Assembly (NCBI RefSeq): GCF_026586665.1
Contig: NZ_JAODIY010000005.1
Span: 1-64,000, forward strand
Reading direction: 5' to 3'
DNA: 64,000 nt
Origin: Halovenus rubra
GTDB lineage: Archaea > Halobacteriota > Halobacteria > Halobacteriales > Haloarculaceae
In this document: positions 17,405-26,748 of the stretch, piece after piece
How the letters are laid out: every line of letters starts with the position of its first letter
Numbering within the stretch: the first letter of the stretch is position 1
Notes under the pieces: model-generated
Told to the model about the DNA's origin: nothing
Database searches by the model: none
What the model saw: the letters and a program-made list of their open reading frames with translations, nothing else
Made by a program: the position numbers and the translations under genes

Positions 17405-17992
17405 CTACAGTTCGCCTTTCGTACTCGGGGCGTCGCTTCGACGCTGGTCGATTCGCGTCGCGTCGTCGAGTGTCCGTGCCAGTGCTTTGAATAGCGCTTC
17501 TATTTCGTGGTGTGCGTTCTCCCCGTCAACGCTTGCATGGAGTGTCAGGCCCGCATTCATCGCCAGCGACCGACAGAAGTGATGAGCCATGTGACTGGTC
17601 ATCCCGCCGACGGAATCGTGTGAGAACGCTCCCTCGAACTCGAAGTGAGGGCGCCCGCTCACGTCGACAACAACAGCCGCCAGCGATTCGTCCATTGGAA
17701 CCCGGCGGTCGGCGAACCGAGAGATGCCGCGTTTATCGCCAAGCGCTTCATCGAAGGCTTGTCCGAGCGTGATTGCAACATCTTCGACGGTGTGGTGGTC
17801 GTCGATGTTTAGGTCGCCATCACAACTGACCGTAAGGTCGAACAGGCCGTGTGTTGTAAACGATTCGAGCATGTGATCGAAAAAGCCGATGCCGGTATCG
17901 ACAGTTGCATCTCCGTCGCCATCAAGCGCCAGCACAACCTCGATATCTGTCTCTGCTGTCTCTCGGGTGACTGCTGCGCTTCGGTCTGTCAT
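17405..17992 (-). CDS. hisB: imidazoleglycerol-phosphate dehydratase
   Basis: This is the histidine biosynthesis enzyme that dehydrates imidazoleglycerol phosphate. The 195-residue protein is the monofunctional form with the paired manganese-binding motifs: [13 protein letters not shown] and [11 protein letters not shown] in the first half, HMAHHF and [14 protein letters not shown] in the second. It lies 37 nt downstream of a small co-directional gene. The other his genes are not in the window. Confidence 0.93.
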   Translation of the reverse strand: MTDRSAAVTRETAETDIEVVLALDGDGDATVDTGIGFFDHMLESFTTHGLFDLTVSCDGDLNIDDHHTVEDVAITLGQAFDEALGDKRGISRFADRRVPMDESLAAVVVDVSGRPHFEFEGAFSHDSVGGMTSHMAHHFCRSLAMNAGLTLHASVDGENAHHEIEALFKALARTLDDATRIDQRRSDAPSTKGEL

Positions 17993-18029
17993 ACCTTCTC
18001 CGATGGTGGCCGGACACTTGGCGGTTATG

Positions 18030-18263
18030 TCACTCGATGGTCGTCACAAGCTCGTTCATGCGGCCGCCTTCGTACTCAACCGCTTCGATGCGTTTCTCAA
18101 CGTCGTCACCGTCGATGCCCGCAACGTTTTGCATTGGGACAACCTGCTTTCGGTCGCTGTCTGTGGCTTCCGCGAGGAGTACGTCACCGACGAGCTTTGC
18201 CGTCTCACATTCGAGTGTCTGTGTGCCGTCCATCGGGGTGTCGAGGAACACGGTTGCTGTCAT
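18030..18263 (-). CDS. small conserved protein upstream of hisB (77 aa)
   Basis: The acidic protein has a beta-strand pattern: [32 protein letters not shown], then [13 protein letters not shown] and a C-terminal helix-strand. No known domain is recognised. The start at ATG 18263 is supported by a box-A-like TTTATG on the minus strand about 28-33 nt upstream; an earlier ATG at 18293 would extend through that promoter. It sits 37 nt before hisB on the same strand and may share its transcript. Confidence 0.65.
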   Translation of the reverse strand: MTATVFLDTPMDGTQTLECETAKLVGDVLLAEATDSDRKQVVPMQNVAGIDGDDVEKRIEAVEYEGGRMNELVTTIE

Positions 18264-18390
18264 TGCGTTACTATATTCTACGGGCGAACGCATAAATGTA
18301 GAGCCGGCTGCTTGGTAGCTGTGAGCTCACTCTTTTGTCTGCTTGTCGATGACTGCCGGCTTTATTATGCTGTTGTCCGTTCGTTCGTGT

Positions 18391-19125
18391 ATGTGTGGCC
18401 GATATAGCCTGTTTACGCCGGCAGAGAAACTCGCCGAGCGGTTCGATGTCGACGTGTCAGCGTACAAGCCACGGTACAACGCTGCCCCCAGCCAATCGCT
18501 CCCAGTCATCACCGACACCGAGCGTAACACGCTCAAAACAGTCGAGTGGGGACTCGTCCCGCAGTGGGCAGACTCTCGGGATGATGGAGGGCACATCAAC
18601 GCACGTGGCGAATCTCTGACAACCACAGCAAGTTTCCGAGATGCATTCGAACAGCAGTCTGAGGGCGAACTCACGGCCGGGCGCTGTCTCGTCCCTGCGG
18701 ATGGGTTCTATGAGTGGGTCGAGACCGATGGGGGCAAACAACCCTACCGCGTCGCACGAGCGGATGAACGACCATTTGCTATGGCTGGTCTCTGGACACA
18801 GTGGCACCCACCCACCACACAGACCGGCCTCGGCTCGTTCGCCGACGGGTCAGCCAACGTGGAGACTGATATCGTTGAAACGTTTACAATCGTTACAACA
18901 GAGCCAAACGACCTCGTCGAGGATTTACACCACCGAATGGCTGTTATCCTTGAGAAAGAAGACGAACAGCAGTGGCTCAATGGCTCTGTATCTGTGGCAG
19001 AATCACTTCTTGAACCATACCCCCCAGACAGCATGCAGTCCTATCCGGTCTCCAAGGCCGTCAACAACCCAAGTAATGATTCACCAGCACTCGTCGAGCC
19101 AGTCGATGTCGACAGTGGCAGCTAA
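18391..19125 (+). CDS. SRAP/YedK (HMCES) abasic-site DNA-protein crosslinking protein
   Basis: The 244-residue protein belongs to the SRAP family, which forms a thiazolidine crosslink between its N-terminal cysteine (after Met removal) and abasic sites in single-stranded DNA. The invariant start MCGRYSLF exposes C2. YNAAPSQ (N30), NARGES (N70-S75), DGFYEW (E108) and LHHRMAVIL (catalytic histidine) are all present. The start is fixed by C2 and by box A TTTATTAT (18361-18368), about 26 nt upstream, a leaderless arrangement. It stands alone and probably shields abasic sites at replication. Confidence 0.92.
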   Translation: MCGRYSLFTPAEKLAERFDVDVSAYKPRYNAAPSQSLPVITDTERNTLKTVEWGLVPQWADSRDDGGHINARGESLTTTASFRDAFEQQSEGELTAGRCLVPADGFYEWVETDGGKQPYRVARADERPFAMAGLWTQWHPPTTQTGLGSFADGSANVETDIVETFTIVTTEPNDLVEDLHHRMAVILEKEDEQQWLNGSVSVAESLLEPYPPDSMQSYPVSKAVNNPSNDSPALVEPVDVDSGS

Positions 19126-19156
19126 CTGAGCCGACACTGAACCACCGGCACTCGTC

Positions 19157-19999
19157 CTATGTTTCTTCGTCTTTCAGTTCTTCGAGCTCCGATTCGACTT
19201 CCGACTCGTTGACGTTCTCTTCGATATCGTCGAGATTGACATCCTCCGTAGCCGGCTCGGCTGTCTCCTCGGAGACGTCGGGCTCCGCTTCGACGGACTC
19301 GTCTTTGCCCATCTCGGATTTGATGGTATCAAGCTCACTATCAACAGCGCTTTCGGTCGATAAGTCCTCAAGCTCTCGGTCAAGGTCGCTCCTGTCCGAA
19401 ACGGCATTATCGAGTGCGCCACTCTCGCGGAGTTCGTCGAGTGCTGAGGCGCGTGCCTCCATCTCTTCGGTCTGTTCCTCGGCGCGTTCGATTGTCCGGC
19501 TGATATCCTCCATTTCCTCGCCGGCTCCGGTCATCGCCTCGTTAACGCGGGTGCTGGCCTCGGCCGCCTGGTAGCGGGCTTTCATCGTTTCCTTGCGGGT
19601 ACGGAACTCTTCGATTTGCTGTTGAAGCTGGTTTTTCTGCTTGATGAGACCGTCCTGTTTCTTTTCGAGGTCAGATATCTGGCGTTCTAGGCCCTCTATC
19701 TGGTTCATTTTTTGCTTTTTCTTTTCGAGCGCCCGTTTGGCGAGGTCATCTCGGTCCTGTTCGACGGCCTGTCTGGCCTGCTCGTTGTGCTTTTCGACGT
19801 TCTCTTCGAGCCGACGTTTCTGAATCTCCAGTCGCTTTTTCTGTGTGGTCAGGTCGGCGATACCCTGTTTGACGTTTTGCAACTCATCACGGAGCTGTTC
19901 GTAGGAGTAATCCAGCGTCTCTCCCGGGTCTTCTGCCCTGTTAAGCAGGGAGTTGACTTTCGACCGGATGACGTACGACGTGCGCGATAAGATTCCCAT
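19157..19999 (-). CDS. pspA: PspA/IM30-like coiled-coil protein
   Basis: The 280-residue protein is mostly coiled coil. Its N-terminal amphipathic helix (MGILSRTSYVIRSKVNSLLNRAEDPGETLDYSYEQL) and the following heptad-rich rods are those of the PspA/Vipp1 family, which bind stressed membranes and relate to ESCRT-III. The region after residue 190 is unusually acidic and low-complexity (repeated E/D with SEVESELEEL at the end), an adaptation or regulatory tail. ATG 19999 is preferred to the upstream ATG because the helix begins there. The message is probably leaderless, with a TTTTAAG box A. Confidence 0.88.
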   Translation of the reverse strand: MGILSRTSYVIRSKVNSLLNRAEDPGETLDYSYEQLRDELQNVKQGIADLTTQKKRLEIQKRRLEENVEKHNEQARQAVEQDRDDLAKRALEKKKQKMNQIEGLERQISDLEKKQDGLIKQKNQLQQQIEEFRTRKETMKARYQAAEASTRVNEAMTGAGEEMEDISRTIERAEEQTEEMEARASALDELRESGALDNAVSDRSDLDRELEDLSTESAVDSELDTIKSEMGKDESVEAEPDVSEETAEPATEDVNLDDIEENVNESEVESELEELKDEET

Positions 20000-20052
20000 G
20001 CCAAAGAACAAGAACCGACGAAACTTAAAATTCTTACTTCTGTTTATTAGCT

Positions 20053-20667
20053 ATGAACAAACGACTCTCGATTCCAGGCACCCGGTCGCTCGATGCTTCG
20101 CTTGATACAACTGACAGCGAGATGGCCATTGTCGCCTGTCCGCCCCACCCTCAGTTTGACGGTGACAGACACGACAGCCGGCTTGAAGCCGTCAGTGACA
20201 GTCTGCTTGGGGCTGGTGTCGACTGTCTCCGGTTTGACTACGGTCCGTGGGATGAGGGCAACGCCGAGCAGACAGATGTTCACCGGGCGGTTGCGTGGGC
20301 ACGTGACCGCTATGACCGCGTTGGGCTGTTTGGCTTCAGTTTCGGCGCGTCGATGGCGATTCTTGCTGCCTCGTCAGCGGCCGAGGGCTCAACGCCTGAC
20401 GTACTCTCGGCTCTCGCCCCTGCCGCGCAAGTAACTAACGAAAAAGACGTATGTACTAGTCTCGACACGCTTGCAGTTCCGACACAGGTCGTCTACGGCG
20501 AGCGCGACGATACGGCGACATGGAAACCGGTTGTCGACAGAGCACGAGACAACGGTGTTGCAGTTCGGTCGTTCCCGGCCGACCACTTCTTTGTCGGACA
20601 ACAGGCGAAGGTCGCAGGCGTCGTGAGCGAGTTTCTTGTCAACCATCTCAGAGCGGAGAGTCCCTAA
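20053..20667 (+). CDS. alpha/beta hydrolase (dienelactone hydrolase-like)
   Basis: The 204-residue cytoplasmic hydrolase has a nucleophile elbow GFSFGAS (S96), the acid in VVYGERDDTATW and the histidine in PADHFFVGQQ, completing the catalytic triad. The early segment CPPHPQFDGDRHD resembles the dienelactone-hydrolase or KANL3/Tex30-like small hydrolases. The substrate is unknown. It is divergent from pspA with a shared AT-rich promoter region. Confidence 0.83.
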   Translation: MNKRLSIPGTRSLDASLDTTDSEMAIVACPPHPQFDGDRHDSRLEAVSDSLLGAGVDCLRFDYGPWDEGNAEQTDVHRAVAWARDRYDRVGLFGFSFGASMAILAASSAAEGSTPDVLSALAPAAQVTNEKDVCTSLDTLAVPTQVVYGERDDTATWKPVVDRARDNGVAVRSFPADHFFVGQQAKVAGVVSEFLVNHLRAESP

Positions 20668-20808
20668 CCGAAATCACGTGACAGATACCCTCTCAAAGCA
20701 ACTGGTAGCCCATACTTGAACTAGCAACCAGTCAGACGGTGTTGGCGTACCCCGCCTCCCGAAATGGTGGTTCGAAACGGTTTTGCCTGTTGCCAGCGGA
20801 CCGTCGAT

Positions 20809-22443
20809 ATGCCGACTGAATCCGATACAGGCTACGATCCAAGCCTGGGGCGGAAGTTCATTTTCGTCACTGGTGGTGTAATGTCCGGTCTCGGCAAAGG
20901 AATTACTGCCGCGAGCACTGGGCGGCTGCTGGCAAACGCTGGCTTCGATGTCACCGCTGTGAAGATTGACCCGTATCTCAACGTCGATGCGGGGACGATG
21001 AACCCGTTCCAGCACGGAGAGGTGTACGTGCTCAAAGACGGTGGTGAGGTCGACCTCGACTTGGGGAACTACGAACGGTTCCTCGATATCGACATGACTT
21101 CGGACCACAACATCACCACCGGCAAGGTGTACCGAAACGTCATCGAAAAAGAACGAGCTGGCGATTATCTTGGGAAGACGGTCCAGATTATTCCACATAT
21201 CACTGACGACATCAAGCGCCGTGTCCGCGAGGCTGCGGCAGGTAGTGATGTCTGCATTGTTGAGGTTGGGGGCACCGTCGGCGATATTGAAGGGATGCCG
21301 TATCTGGAGGCACTCCGGCAGTTTGCCCACGAGGAAGACGACGACGATCTTCTGTTCACCCACGTTACCCTCGTTCCGTACTCGAAAAACGGCGAACAGA
21401 AGACAAAACCGACACAACACAGCGTCAAGGAACTCCGGAGTATCGGTCTCCAGCCCGATGTTTTGGTTGGACGCGCCACCGAGCCACTCGATGCGCATAC
21501 CCGCGAGAAGATTGCGCTGTTCTGTGATGTACCACAAGATGCAGTGTTCTCTAATCCCGATGTCGACGATATCTATCACGTCCCGCTGATGGTCGAGGAT
21601 GAAGGACTCGACGACTACGTAATGGAATATTTGGGGCTTGCTGACGAAGCACTCCCGCAGAAAGAACGCAACACCGAGTGGCGTGACCGCGTCACCCAAG
21701 AGACAACAGAGACAGTTACCGTTGGACTCGTCGGGAAATACGGCCTCGAAGACGCCTATATCTCTATCCACGAAGCGCTGAAACACGCTGGACTAGAGTG
21801 TAACATCGAAGTCGAACGCAAGTGGATCCATTCAGAGAGCCTCGCCGACGGGCATGCGGATGAACTCACTGACCTCGACGGTATTGTTGTTCCCGGTGGC
21901 TTTGGGTCTCGTGGGACTGAGGGAAAAATCGAAGCAATCCGATATGCCCGCGAAAACAATGTTCCGTTCCTCGGTCTCTGTCTTGGCTTCCAGATGGCTG
22001 TTGTTGAGTTCGCTCGGAACGTGCTCGGACTCGAAGACGCACACTCGGCAGAACTCGAAGAAGAGACCCCAAACCCGGTTATCGACCTGTTGCCCGAACA
22101 GGAAGGCCTTGAGGATATGGGCGGCACAATGCGTCTTGGCAAGCATGTCACGGAACTCAACGAGGGGACGATTGCGGCCGATATCTACGGAGGAACGACG
22201 TGTACAGAGCGCCACCGCCACCGCTACGAAGTAAACCCCGAGTACATTGATGAGCTTGAAGACAACGGCCTTGTTTTCTCGGGAGCATCCGGGCGGCGGA
22301 TGGAAGTACTTGAAATACCCGACCATCCGTACTTCCTTGGGACCCAATTCCATCCGGAGTTCCGCTCTCGGCCGACTCGCGCGAGTCCGCCCTTTGTCGG
22401 GTTCGTCGACACAGTAAGCGGAGCCAACGGAGGTGACCGCTGA
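20809..22443 (+). CDS. pyrG: CTP synthase
   Basis: The 544-residue enzyme makes CTP from UTP, glutamine and ATP. The N-terminal synthase domain starts [21 protein letters not shown] (P-loop), with [19 protein letters not shown]. The C-terminal class I glutamine amidotransferase has the nucleophile in FLGLCLGFQ (C391) and the HPEF end motif. ATG 20809 starts just before the domain; an earlier ATG at 20764 adds an unlikely Cys-rich piece. Its TGA overlaps the ATG of guaAb by one base, so the two nucleotide enzymes are coupled. Confidence 0.96.
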   Translation: MPTESDTGYDPSLGRKFIFVTGGVMSGLGKGITAASTGRLLANAGFDVTAVKIDPYLNVDAGTMNPFQHGEVYVLKDGGEVDLDLGNYERFLDIDMTSDHNITTGKVYRNVIEKERAGDYLGKTVQIIPHITDDIKRRVREAAAGSDVCIVEVGGTVGDIEGMPYLEALRQFAHEEDDDDLLFTHVTLVPYSKNGEQKTKPTQHSVKELRSIGLQPDVLVGRATEPLDAHTREKIALFCDVPQDAVFSNPDVDDIYHVPLMVEDEGLDDYVMEYLGLADEALPQKERNTEWRDRVTQETTETVTVGLVGKYGLEDAYISIHEALKHAGLECNIEVERKWIHSESLADGHADELTDLDGIVVPGGFGSRGTEGKIEAIRYARENNVPFLGLCLGFQMAVVEFARNVLGLEDAHSAELEEETPNPVIDLLPEQEGLEDMGGTMRLGKHVTELNEGTIAADIYGGTTCTERHRHRYEVNPEYIDELEDNGLVFSGASGRRMEVLEIPDHPYFLGTQFHPEFRSRPTRASPPFVGFVDTVSGANGGDR

Positions 22444-23360
22444 TGGTCGATGTCGACCCGTTCATTGACGAGAAAATCGAGGAAATTAGCGAGTCCGTTG
22501 GTGATGCAAACGCTGTCATCGGCCTTTCTGGTGGGGTGGACTCGTCGACGGCGGCCGCGCTGGCTTACGAGGCAATTGGCGACCAACTCACCGCTGTCTA
22601 CGTCGACACCGGTCTCATGCGGAAAGGCGAGACCGACCAGATACGCGAAACGTTCGACTATATGGATAGTCTCCGTATCATCGACGCGAAAGACCGATTC
22701 CTCGACGCGCTCGAAGGTGAGACCGACCCCGAAGAGAAACGACATATCATCGGCGAGCAGTTCATCCGAGAGTTCGAGGAGGTTGCCCGCGACGTTGACG
22801 CCGACTACCTCGTTCAGGGGACTATCTATCCCGACCGCATCGAAAGTGAAGGGACAATCAAATCTCATCACAACGTCGGTGGGCTACCCGAGCGCATCGA
22901 CTTTGCTGGCATCGTTGAGCCGATGCGGGACCTCTACAAGGACGAAGTCCGTGAGGTCGCCCGCAAACTCGACTTGGAGTCGATTATTGCTGAGCGGATG
23001 CCGTTCCCCGGACCGGGGCTTGCCGTCCGGATTCTGGGTGAAGTAACCGAAGAGAAACTGGATGTCGCTCGTGAAGCCAATCACGTCGTCGAAGAAGAAC
23101 TAACGGAGTACGAGCCATGGCAGGCGCTCGCGGCGGTCATCGGTAAGGCGACCGGCGTCAAAGGAGATAACCGTGTTCACGGTTGGGTTGTCGCTGTCCG
23201 CTCGGTCGAATCACGTGATGGGATGACTGCACGGGCACAGGAAATCGACTGGGAGACGCTCCAGCGAATCCAGTCGCGTATTACCGGTGAAAACGAGACC
23301 GTCTCACGTGTGGTCTATGACGTAACCCACAAACCGCCCGCAACCATCGAGTACGAGTAA
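22443..23360 (+). CDS. guaAb: GMP synthase, ATP-pyrophosphatase subunit B
   Basis: The 305-residue protein amidates XMP to GMP, using ammonia from a separate glutaminase subunit. The PP-loop is LSGGVDSS (ending at residue 35). The C-terminal dimerisation domain with [14 protein letters not shown] and [13 protein letters not shown] is complete. As in archaea generally, subunit A is a separate gene, not present in this window. It sits between pyrG (1-nt overlap) and a small conserved gene, forming a pyrG-guaAb operon. Confidence 0.95.
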   Translation: MVDVDPFIDEKIEEISESVGDANAVIGLSGGVDSSTAAALAYEAIGDQLTAVYVDTGLMRKGETDQIRETFDYMDSLRIIDAKDRFLDALEGETDPEEKRHIIGEQFIREFEEVARDVDADYLVQGTIYPDRIESEGTIKSHHNVGGLPERIDFAGIVEPMRDLYKDEVREVARKLDLESIIAERMPFPGPGLAVRILGEVTEEKLDVAREANHVVEEELTEYEPWQALAAVIGKATGVKGDNRVHGWVVAVRSVESRDGMTARAQEIDWETLQRIQSRITGENETVSRVVYDVTHKPPATIEYE

Positions 23361-23361
23361 G

Positions 23362-23688
23362 ATGAGTGAACTACACGTGGTCGTCAGCGGAACCGATGCG
23401 TACGATATCGGAGACGCCATCAGTGACGCAGGCCACAAGGTGACGACTGTCGACATCGGTAACCGCCCGTCGCTCGAAGAAGGGGGAATTGTCGAGTCTG
23501 ATGTCTACGTTCTCACGGACGTTTCACAGGCAACCTCTATCCCAGTCGCCAAAGACCTCAACCCAGAACTGAAAGTTGTCGTCTACGCTGACGGCTCACT
23601 TGCCGATTTCGCGCGTGGACAGGCCGACCTCGCTCTCGACCCAGATCTGTTCGACCCCGCAGATGTTGCGGCGGAACTCGACGCGTAG
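23362..23688 (+). CDS. small Rossmann-like protein linked to pyrG-guaAb
   Basis: The 108-residue acidic protein has alternating strands and helices: LHVVVSGTDAYDIGDAISDAGHKVTTVD, VYVLTDVSQATSIPVAKDLNPELKVVVY and ADLALDPDLFDPADVAAEL. It resembles a minimal nucleotide-binding fold (as in TrkA-N proteins) without a full GxGxxG motif. I recall it as a conserved haloarchaeal companion (DUF7126) of the CTP/GMP synthase genes. It begins 1 nt after the guaAb stop. A role in purine or pyrimidine regulation is inferred from position only. Confidence 0.75.
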   Translation: MSELHVVVSGTDAYDIGDAISDAGHKVTTVDIGNRPSLEEGGIVESDVYVLTDVSQATSIPVAKDLNPELKVVVYADGSLADFARGQADLALDPDLFDPADVAAELDA

Positions 23689-23751
23689 TGACGCGCCCTG
23701 AGTGAACACACCGTTGCATATTTATCATACTGAATATGTGTATATAAACAT

Positions 23752-24792
23752 ATGCGAAGACGTCGCTTCCTCGGAACAGTCAGTGGAATTTCTGTTACTG
23801 GTGTTGCCGGTTGTCTTGGCCAAAGTGACGACGGAGACAGCTCCGGCGGTCCCGCGACGCAGGCCACTAACAACCAGAAAAGTACCAACCAGCAGACAAC
23901 ACAGGACGACAACCAGACTGAAGACGGGCTTGGACCAGCCGAGACCGTTGTCGAGTATAGTCGGACTCGTGCTGAACTGCTGTCGACTGAAGAACAGTTC
24001 TACCATAGCCTGTCAATGCGCGAACCAGTTGAAGTCCGTTCGGTCGAGGGCGAGGTCATCGAACGAGATATTGACACCGCGACTATCGTAGAACGAACAT
24101 CGCTCGAGGAGAGCACTCTTAGTCCCGAACTCAGCGCTGCTGAGACTGCACTGGTTGAAATAAATATAGATGTAGTAAGGGGCAGTGAACAGGAACAGAC
24201 CACTACTGAGTGGTTTCTCGCCACTGAGGACGGCGAGTGGCGTATCCTTGAACAGGCCAACCAATTCGAAACCGACACCGGAAGCGAGGGCACGGAACAG
24301 GTTGCAGGCAACATAAAACCCACCAGTCAGGTCGGTACTATTGGTGTCAACGGTGCGGACAGCAACCAAATCGGTGAAATCCGTCTCGTCGTCCAGCCTG
24401 ATGCCGGAAGCGCTGATATTAATCTTGCTGACCTCACCCTGCAGTACGTTTCTGACAAAGATTTTGCTAATATCGTCGTTGGTGCAGTCGACGGGGAGAC
24501 TGCAACGGTGGATGCCACACCCAGCGCTATCGAAATTGACGATACCGACAAACAGCAGTATAACGTCGATGTTGTCACTGCCGAGAGCGAGGACAACCTC
24601 CTGATGACCGACAGCGCCGACCGGTACGAACTCGTTATTCCACTGAGCGACGAACAGGACAGTCTCCCGCCGCTCAACGAAGGGGCGACAGTAGAAATAA
24701 CCATCACGACGGCGGGCGGCGCGCAGACGGTCGTCTTCCTGGAGGTTCCCGACACGCTGAGCGAGGAGGCGGGGACGAACGTGACGCTCTGA
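23752..24792 (+). CDS. Tat lipoprotein with archaellin-like C-terminal domain
   Basis: The 346-residue exported protein begins with a twin-arginine signal (RRRRFLG, residues 2-8) and a lipobox GVAGC with C21, so it should be lipid-anchored outside the membrane. A Q/N/T-rich linker follows (about 25-60), then an alpha+beta domain (about 62-172) resembling NTF2/cystatin-like folds (EWFLATEDGEWRILE). Residues about 185-346 match the C-terminal beta-domain of archaellins: SQVGTIGVNGADSNQIGEI, RLVVQPDAGSADINLADLTL, and PPLNEGATVEITIT with a closing VPDTL element. It lacks the class III signal and hydrophobic N-helix of a real archaellin. No archaellum genes are near. Its function is unknown; surface display or sensing is possible. 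Confidence 0.75.
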   Translation: MRRRRFLGTVSGISVTGVAGCLGQSDDGDSSGGPATQATNNQKSTNQQTTQDDNQTEDGLGPAETVVEYSRTRAELLSTEEQFYHSLSMREPVEVRSVEGEVIERDIDTATIVERTSLEESTLSPELSAAETALVEINIDVVRGSEQEQTTTEWFLATEDGEWRILEQANQFETDTGSEGTEQVAGNIKPTSQVGTIGVNGADSNQIGEIRLVVQPDAGSADINLADLTLQYVSDKDFANIVVGAVDGETATVDATPSAIEIDDTDKQQYNVDVVTAESEDNLLMTDSADRYELVIPLSDEQDSLPPLNEGATVEITITTAGGAQTVVFLEVPDTLSEEAGTNVTL

Positions 24793-24821
24793 GCGAGAGA
24801 AGCGAACGTTTTCCGTCCAGT

Positions 24822-24960
24822 TTAGCGTCGAGACCCAATAGCCTCGGCGACAGTCGCGTACTCTGGGTCGACAATTTCGTCGACGACGACCGACGATGAT
24901 TCGGTGACGCCAATCAACGACGTCCCATCAATCGAAGACAGGTCGAGACATGCCAGGACG
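24822..24960 (-). pseudogene. C-terminal remnant of an unidentified gene
   Basis: On the minus strand a frame ending at TAA (24822-24824) reads like real protein for about 45 codons: SAVLACLDLSSIDGTSLIG, then SSSVVVDEIVDPEYATVAEA. Upstream of it the frame has no ATG or GTG and changes to an unlikely Gln-rich sequence before meeting a stop near 25030. It looks like the surviving end of a decayed haloarchaeal gene whose identity I cannot name. Confidence 0.35.
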
Positions 24961-25160
24961 GCACTGTTTAGATCAGCTGATGGCGGATGAAGAGGACGGT
25001 TTAGAGCTTGTATCTGTTGAATCAGTTGAAAGTGATAAGAAAATCTGAGTTACTGAGTATTACCATATTTTAAACATAATACTGTATTTAACCATCACGT
25101 CAGAGTTATTTTTGATGTGTGACGCTGTCGTTTTCGAGTAAGTAGTGCTGGTACGCCGAG
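24961..25160. other. AT-rich spacer
   Basis: This stretch, especially 25035-25120, is much richer in A and T than its neighbours (for example the TATTTTAAACATAATAC patch). No gene or RNA is evident. Confidence 0.4.
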
Positions 25161-25796
25161 TCAGAGCTGAGATTCGATTGCGTCTGCGATATTCTTGAAG
25201 ATCTCGTCGGGAGGCCCTTCTACAGGGACCGATTTGTCGGCGACGATGGGCGCTGGTGTTGCCCTGACACCCCAGTCTTCGCCCATGCTCCGGTCGCTCT
25301 CGACCTCGTCGCTGTAGCTCTCCTCCTGGGCGGCTTCGCGGGCGGCTGCACCGACGCCCCCGGCCTCGTCGGCGACCATCTCGATGACGTCGTAGGAGTA
25401 CTGCCCTTGGCGGTCGAACATAGCAGTAAAAAACGACCAGAACGCGTCGTTTCCGGCCTCGTCGAAGACTGCCCGCGCCGCGCTGGCGACGGCGGGAGAC
25501 CACGTCTCGTTGACTGGAATCGGGAAGTCCACGTGGAAGTATAGCACGTCACCCGGCACGACGTACTGCTCGAAAATCTGTGGTCTGACCTGTCGCTCGA
25601 ACCGTGCGCAGTGGGGGCAAGAGAAGTCCGAGAAGACAGCCATCCTGACGGGAGCATCTTCATTGCCGCGGGCGGGTCGGTCGTCGGTTGACAGCGAACT
25701 GATGTCCGAGGAACCGCCGCCGATACAGCCCGCAAGCGCCGCTGCGAGTCCGCTGCCAGCGGCTGCAAGATACCGTCTACGACTCGTTGGTGTCAT
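25161..25796 (-). CDS. DsbA-like thioredoxin-fold lipoprotein
   Basis: The 211-residue protein has a Tat signal (RRRYLAAAGSGLAAA) and lipobox LAGC with C24, then a DsbA-type domain with the redox motif CPHC (C60-C63) in VFSDFSCPHCARFE. A helical insert follows, and RATPAPIVADKSV provides the cis-proline loop. It should act outside the membrane in disulfide formation, isomerisation or metalloprotein maturation. The start at ATG 25796 gives the signal peptide; upstream in-frame codons run toward sucD. Its base composition is visibly richer in GC than the flanks, suggesting a different history. Confidence 0.88.
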   Translation of the reverse strand: MTPTSRRRYLAAAGSGLAAALAGCIGGGSSDISSLSTDDRPARGNEDAPVRMAVFSDFSCPHCARFERQVRPQIFEQYVVPGDVLYFHVDFPIPVNETWSPAVASAARAVFDEAGNDAFWSFFTAMFDRQGQYSYDVIEMVADEAGGVGAAAREAAQEESYSDEVESDRSMGEDWGVRATPAPIVADKSVPVEGPPDEIFKNIADAIESQL

Positions 25797-25878
25797 ATCA
25801 AAAGCAAAGGACAGGATTCCTATGAATCCTCTGTTTGTGTCGAGATACGTACGTACTTTTGAGCGTTCGAAGACTGCC

Positions 25879-26748
25879 TTACAGGAGGTCTTCGACGTTC
25901 TCGACGACTTCCTCTGGCGTGTCGCCGACCGGGGCACCTGCGTCTTCGAGCGCAGAGATTTTGCTCTCTGCTGTGCCGGTCCCAGAGCCGGAAACGATTG
26001 CGCCTGCGTGACCCATGCGTTTACCCGGCGGCGCGGTGCGCCCGGCGATGAAGCCAGCGACAGGTGTGGTCATGTTCTCGTCGATGTAGGCAGCGGCTTC
26101 TTCCTCGTCCTCACCGCCAATCTCACCGCACATGACAACAGCGTCCGTGGCCGGATCCGCTTCAAACAGCTCAAGTGCTTGAATGAAGTCAGTCCCGATG
26201 ATTGGGTCGCCGCCGATGCCGATGGCCGTCGACTGGCCGATACCGCGGCTGGTAAGACTATCGACAATCTGGTAGGTGAGTGTGCCAGAGCGGGAGATGA
26301 GGCCGACGTTACCGGAGCTAAAGATGTTACCCGGGAGAATGCCGAGCTTCGCCTCGCCGGGGGTGATGATGCCGGGACAGTTTGGGCCGATGAGATGGGT
26401 ATCAGTATCCTGCAAGCGCCGGTAAACACGGCTCACGTCCTGTGTCGGAATGCCTTCGGTAATCGCGACAACGAGATCAAGCGGTGCGTCGAGCGCCTCG
26501 AACAGTGCATCACCGGCGAATGCAGGCGGGACGAAGACAACCGAAGCATCAGCGTCCTCTTCACGGGCTGCTTGCGTGACAGTGTCGTAGACGGGGACGC
26601 CTGCAACTTCCTGTCCGCCACGGCCGGGAACGGCACCTGCGACGACGTTCGTGCCGTATTCGAGCATTTGCTCGGTGTGGAATTTCCCTTCTCCGCCAGT
26701 GATACCTTGCACAATGACACGCGTGTCGTCATCAACAAGGACACTCAT
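25879..26748 (-). CDS. sucD: succinyl-CoA synthetase, alpha subunit
   Basis: The 289-residue subunit binds CoA and carries the phosphohistidine of this TCA-cycle enzyme. The CoA-binding N-terminal Rossmann part starts SVLVDDDTRVIVQGITGGEGKFHTEQM, and the active histidine is H247 in MGHAGAIVSGSGTGTAESK. Its start overlaps the sucC stop by 4 nt (26745-26748), so the two subunits are made together. Confidence 0.96.
   Translation of the reverse strand: MSVLVDDDTRVIVQGITGGEGKFHTEQMLEYGTNVVAGAVPGRGGQEVAGVPVYDTVTQAAREEDADASVVFVPPAFAGDALFEALDAPLDLVVAITEGIPTQDVSRVYRRLQDTDTHLIGPNCPGIITPGEAKLGILPGNIFSSGNVGLISRSGTLTYQIVDSLTSRGIGQSTAIGIGGDPIIGTDFIQALELFEADPATDAVVMCGEIGGEDEEEAAAYIDENMTTPVAGFIAGRTAPPGKRMGHAGAIVSGSGTGTAESKISALEDAGAPVGDTPEEVVENVEDLL

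Noticed and set aside
25060-25503. Minus-strand Arg-rich frame in the DsbA gene
   Set aside because: Shadow of the DsbA-like coding sequence; the composition follows from GC-rich codons.
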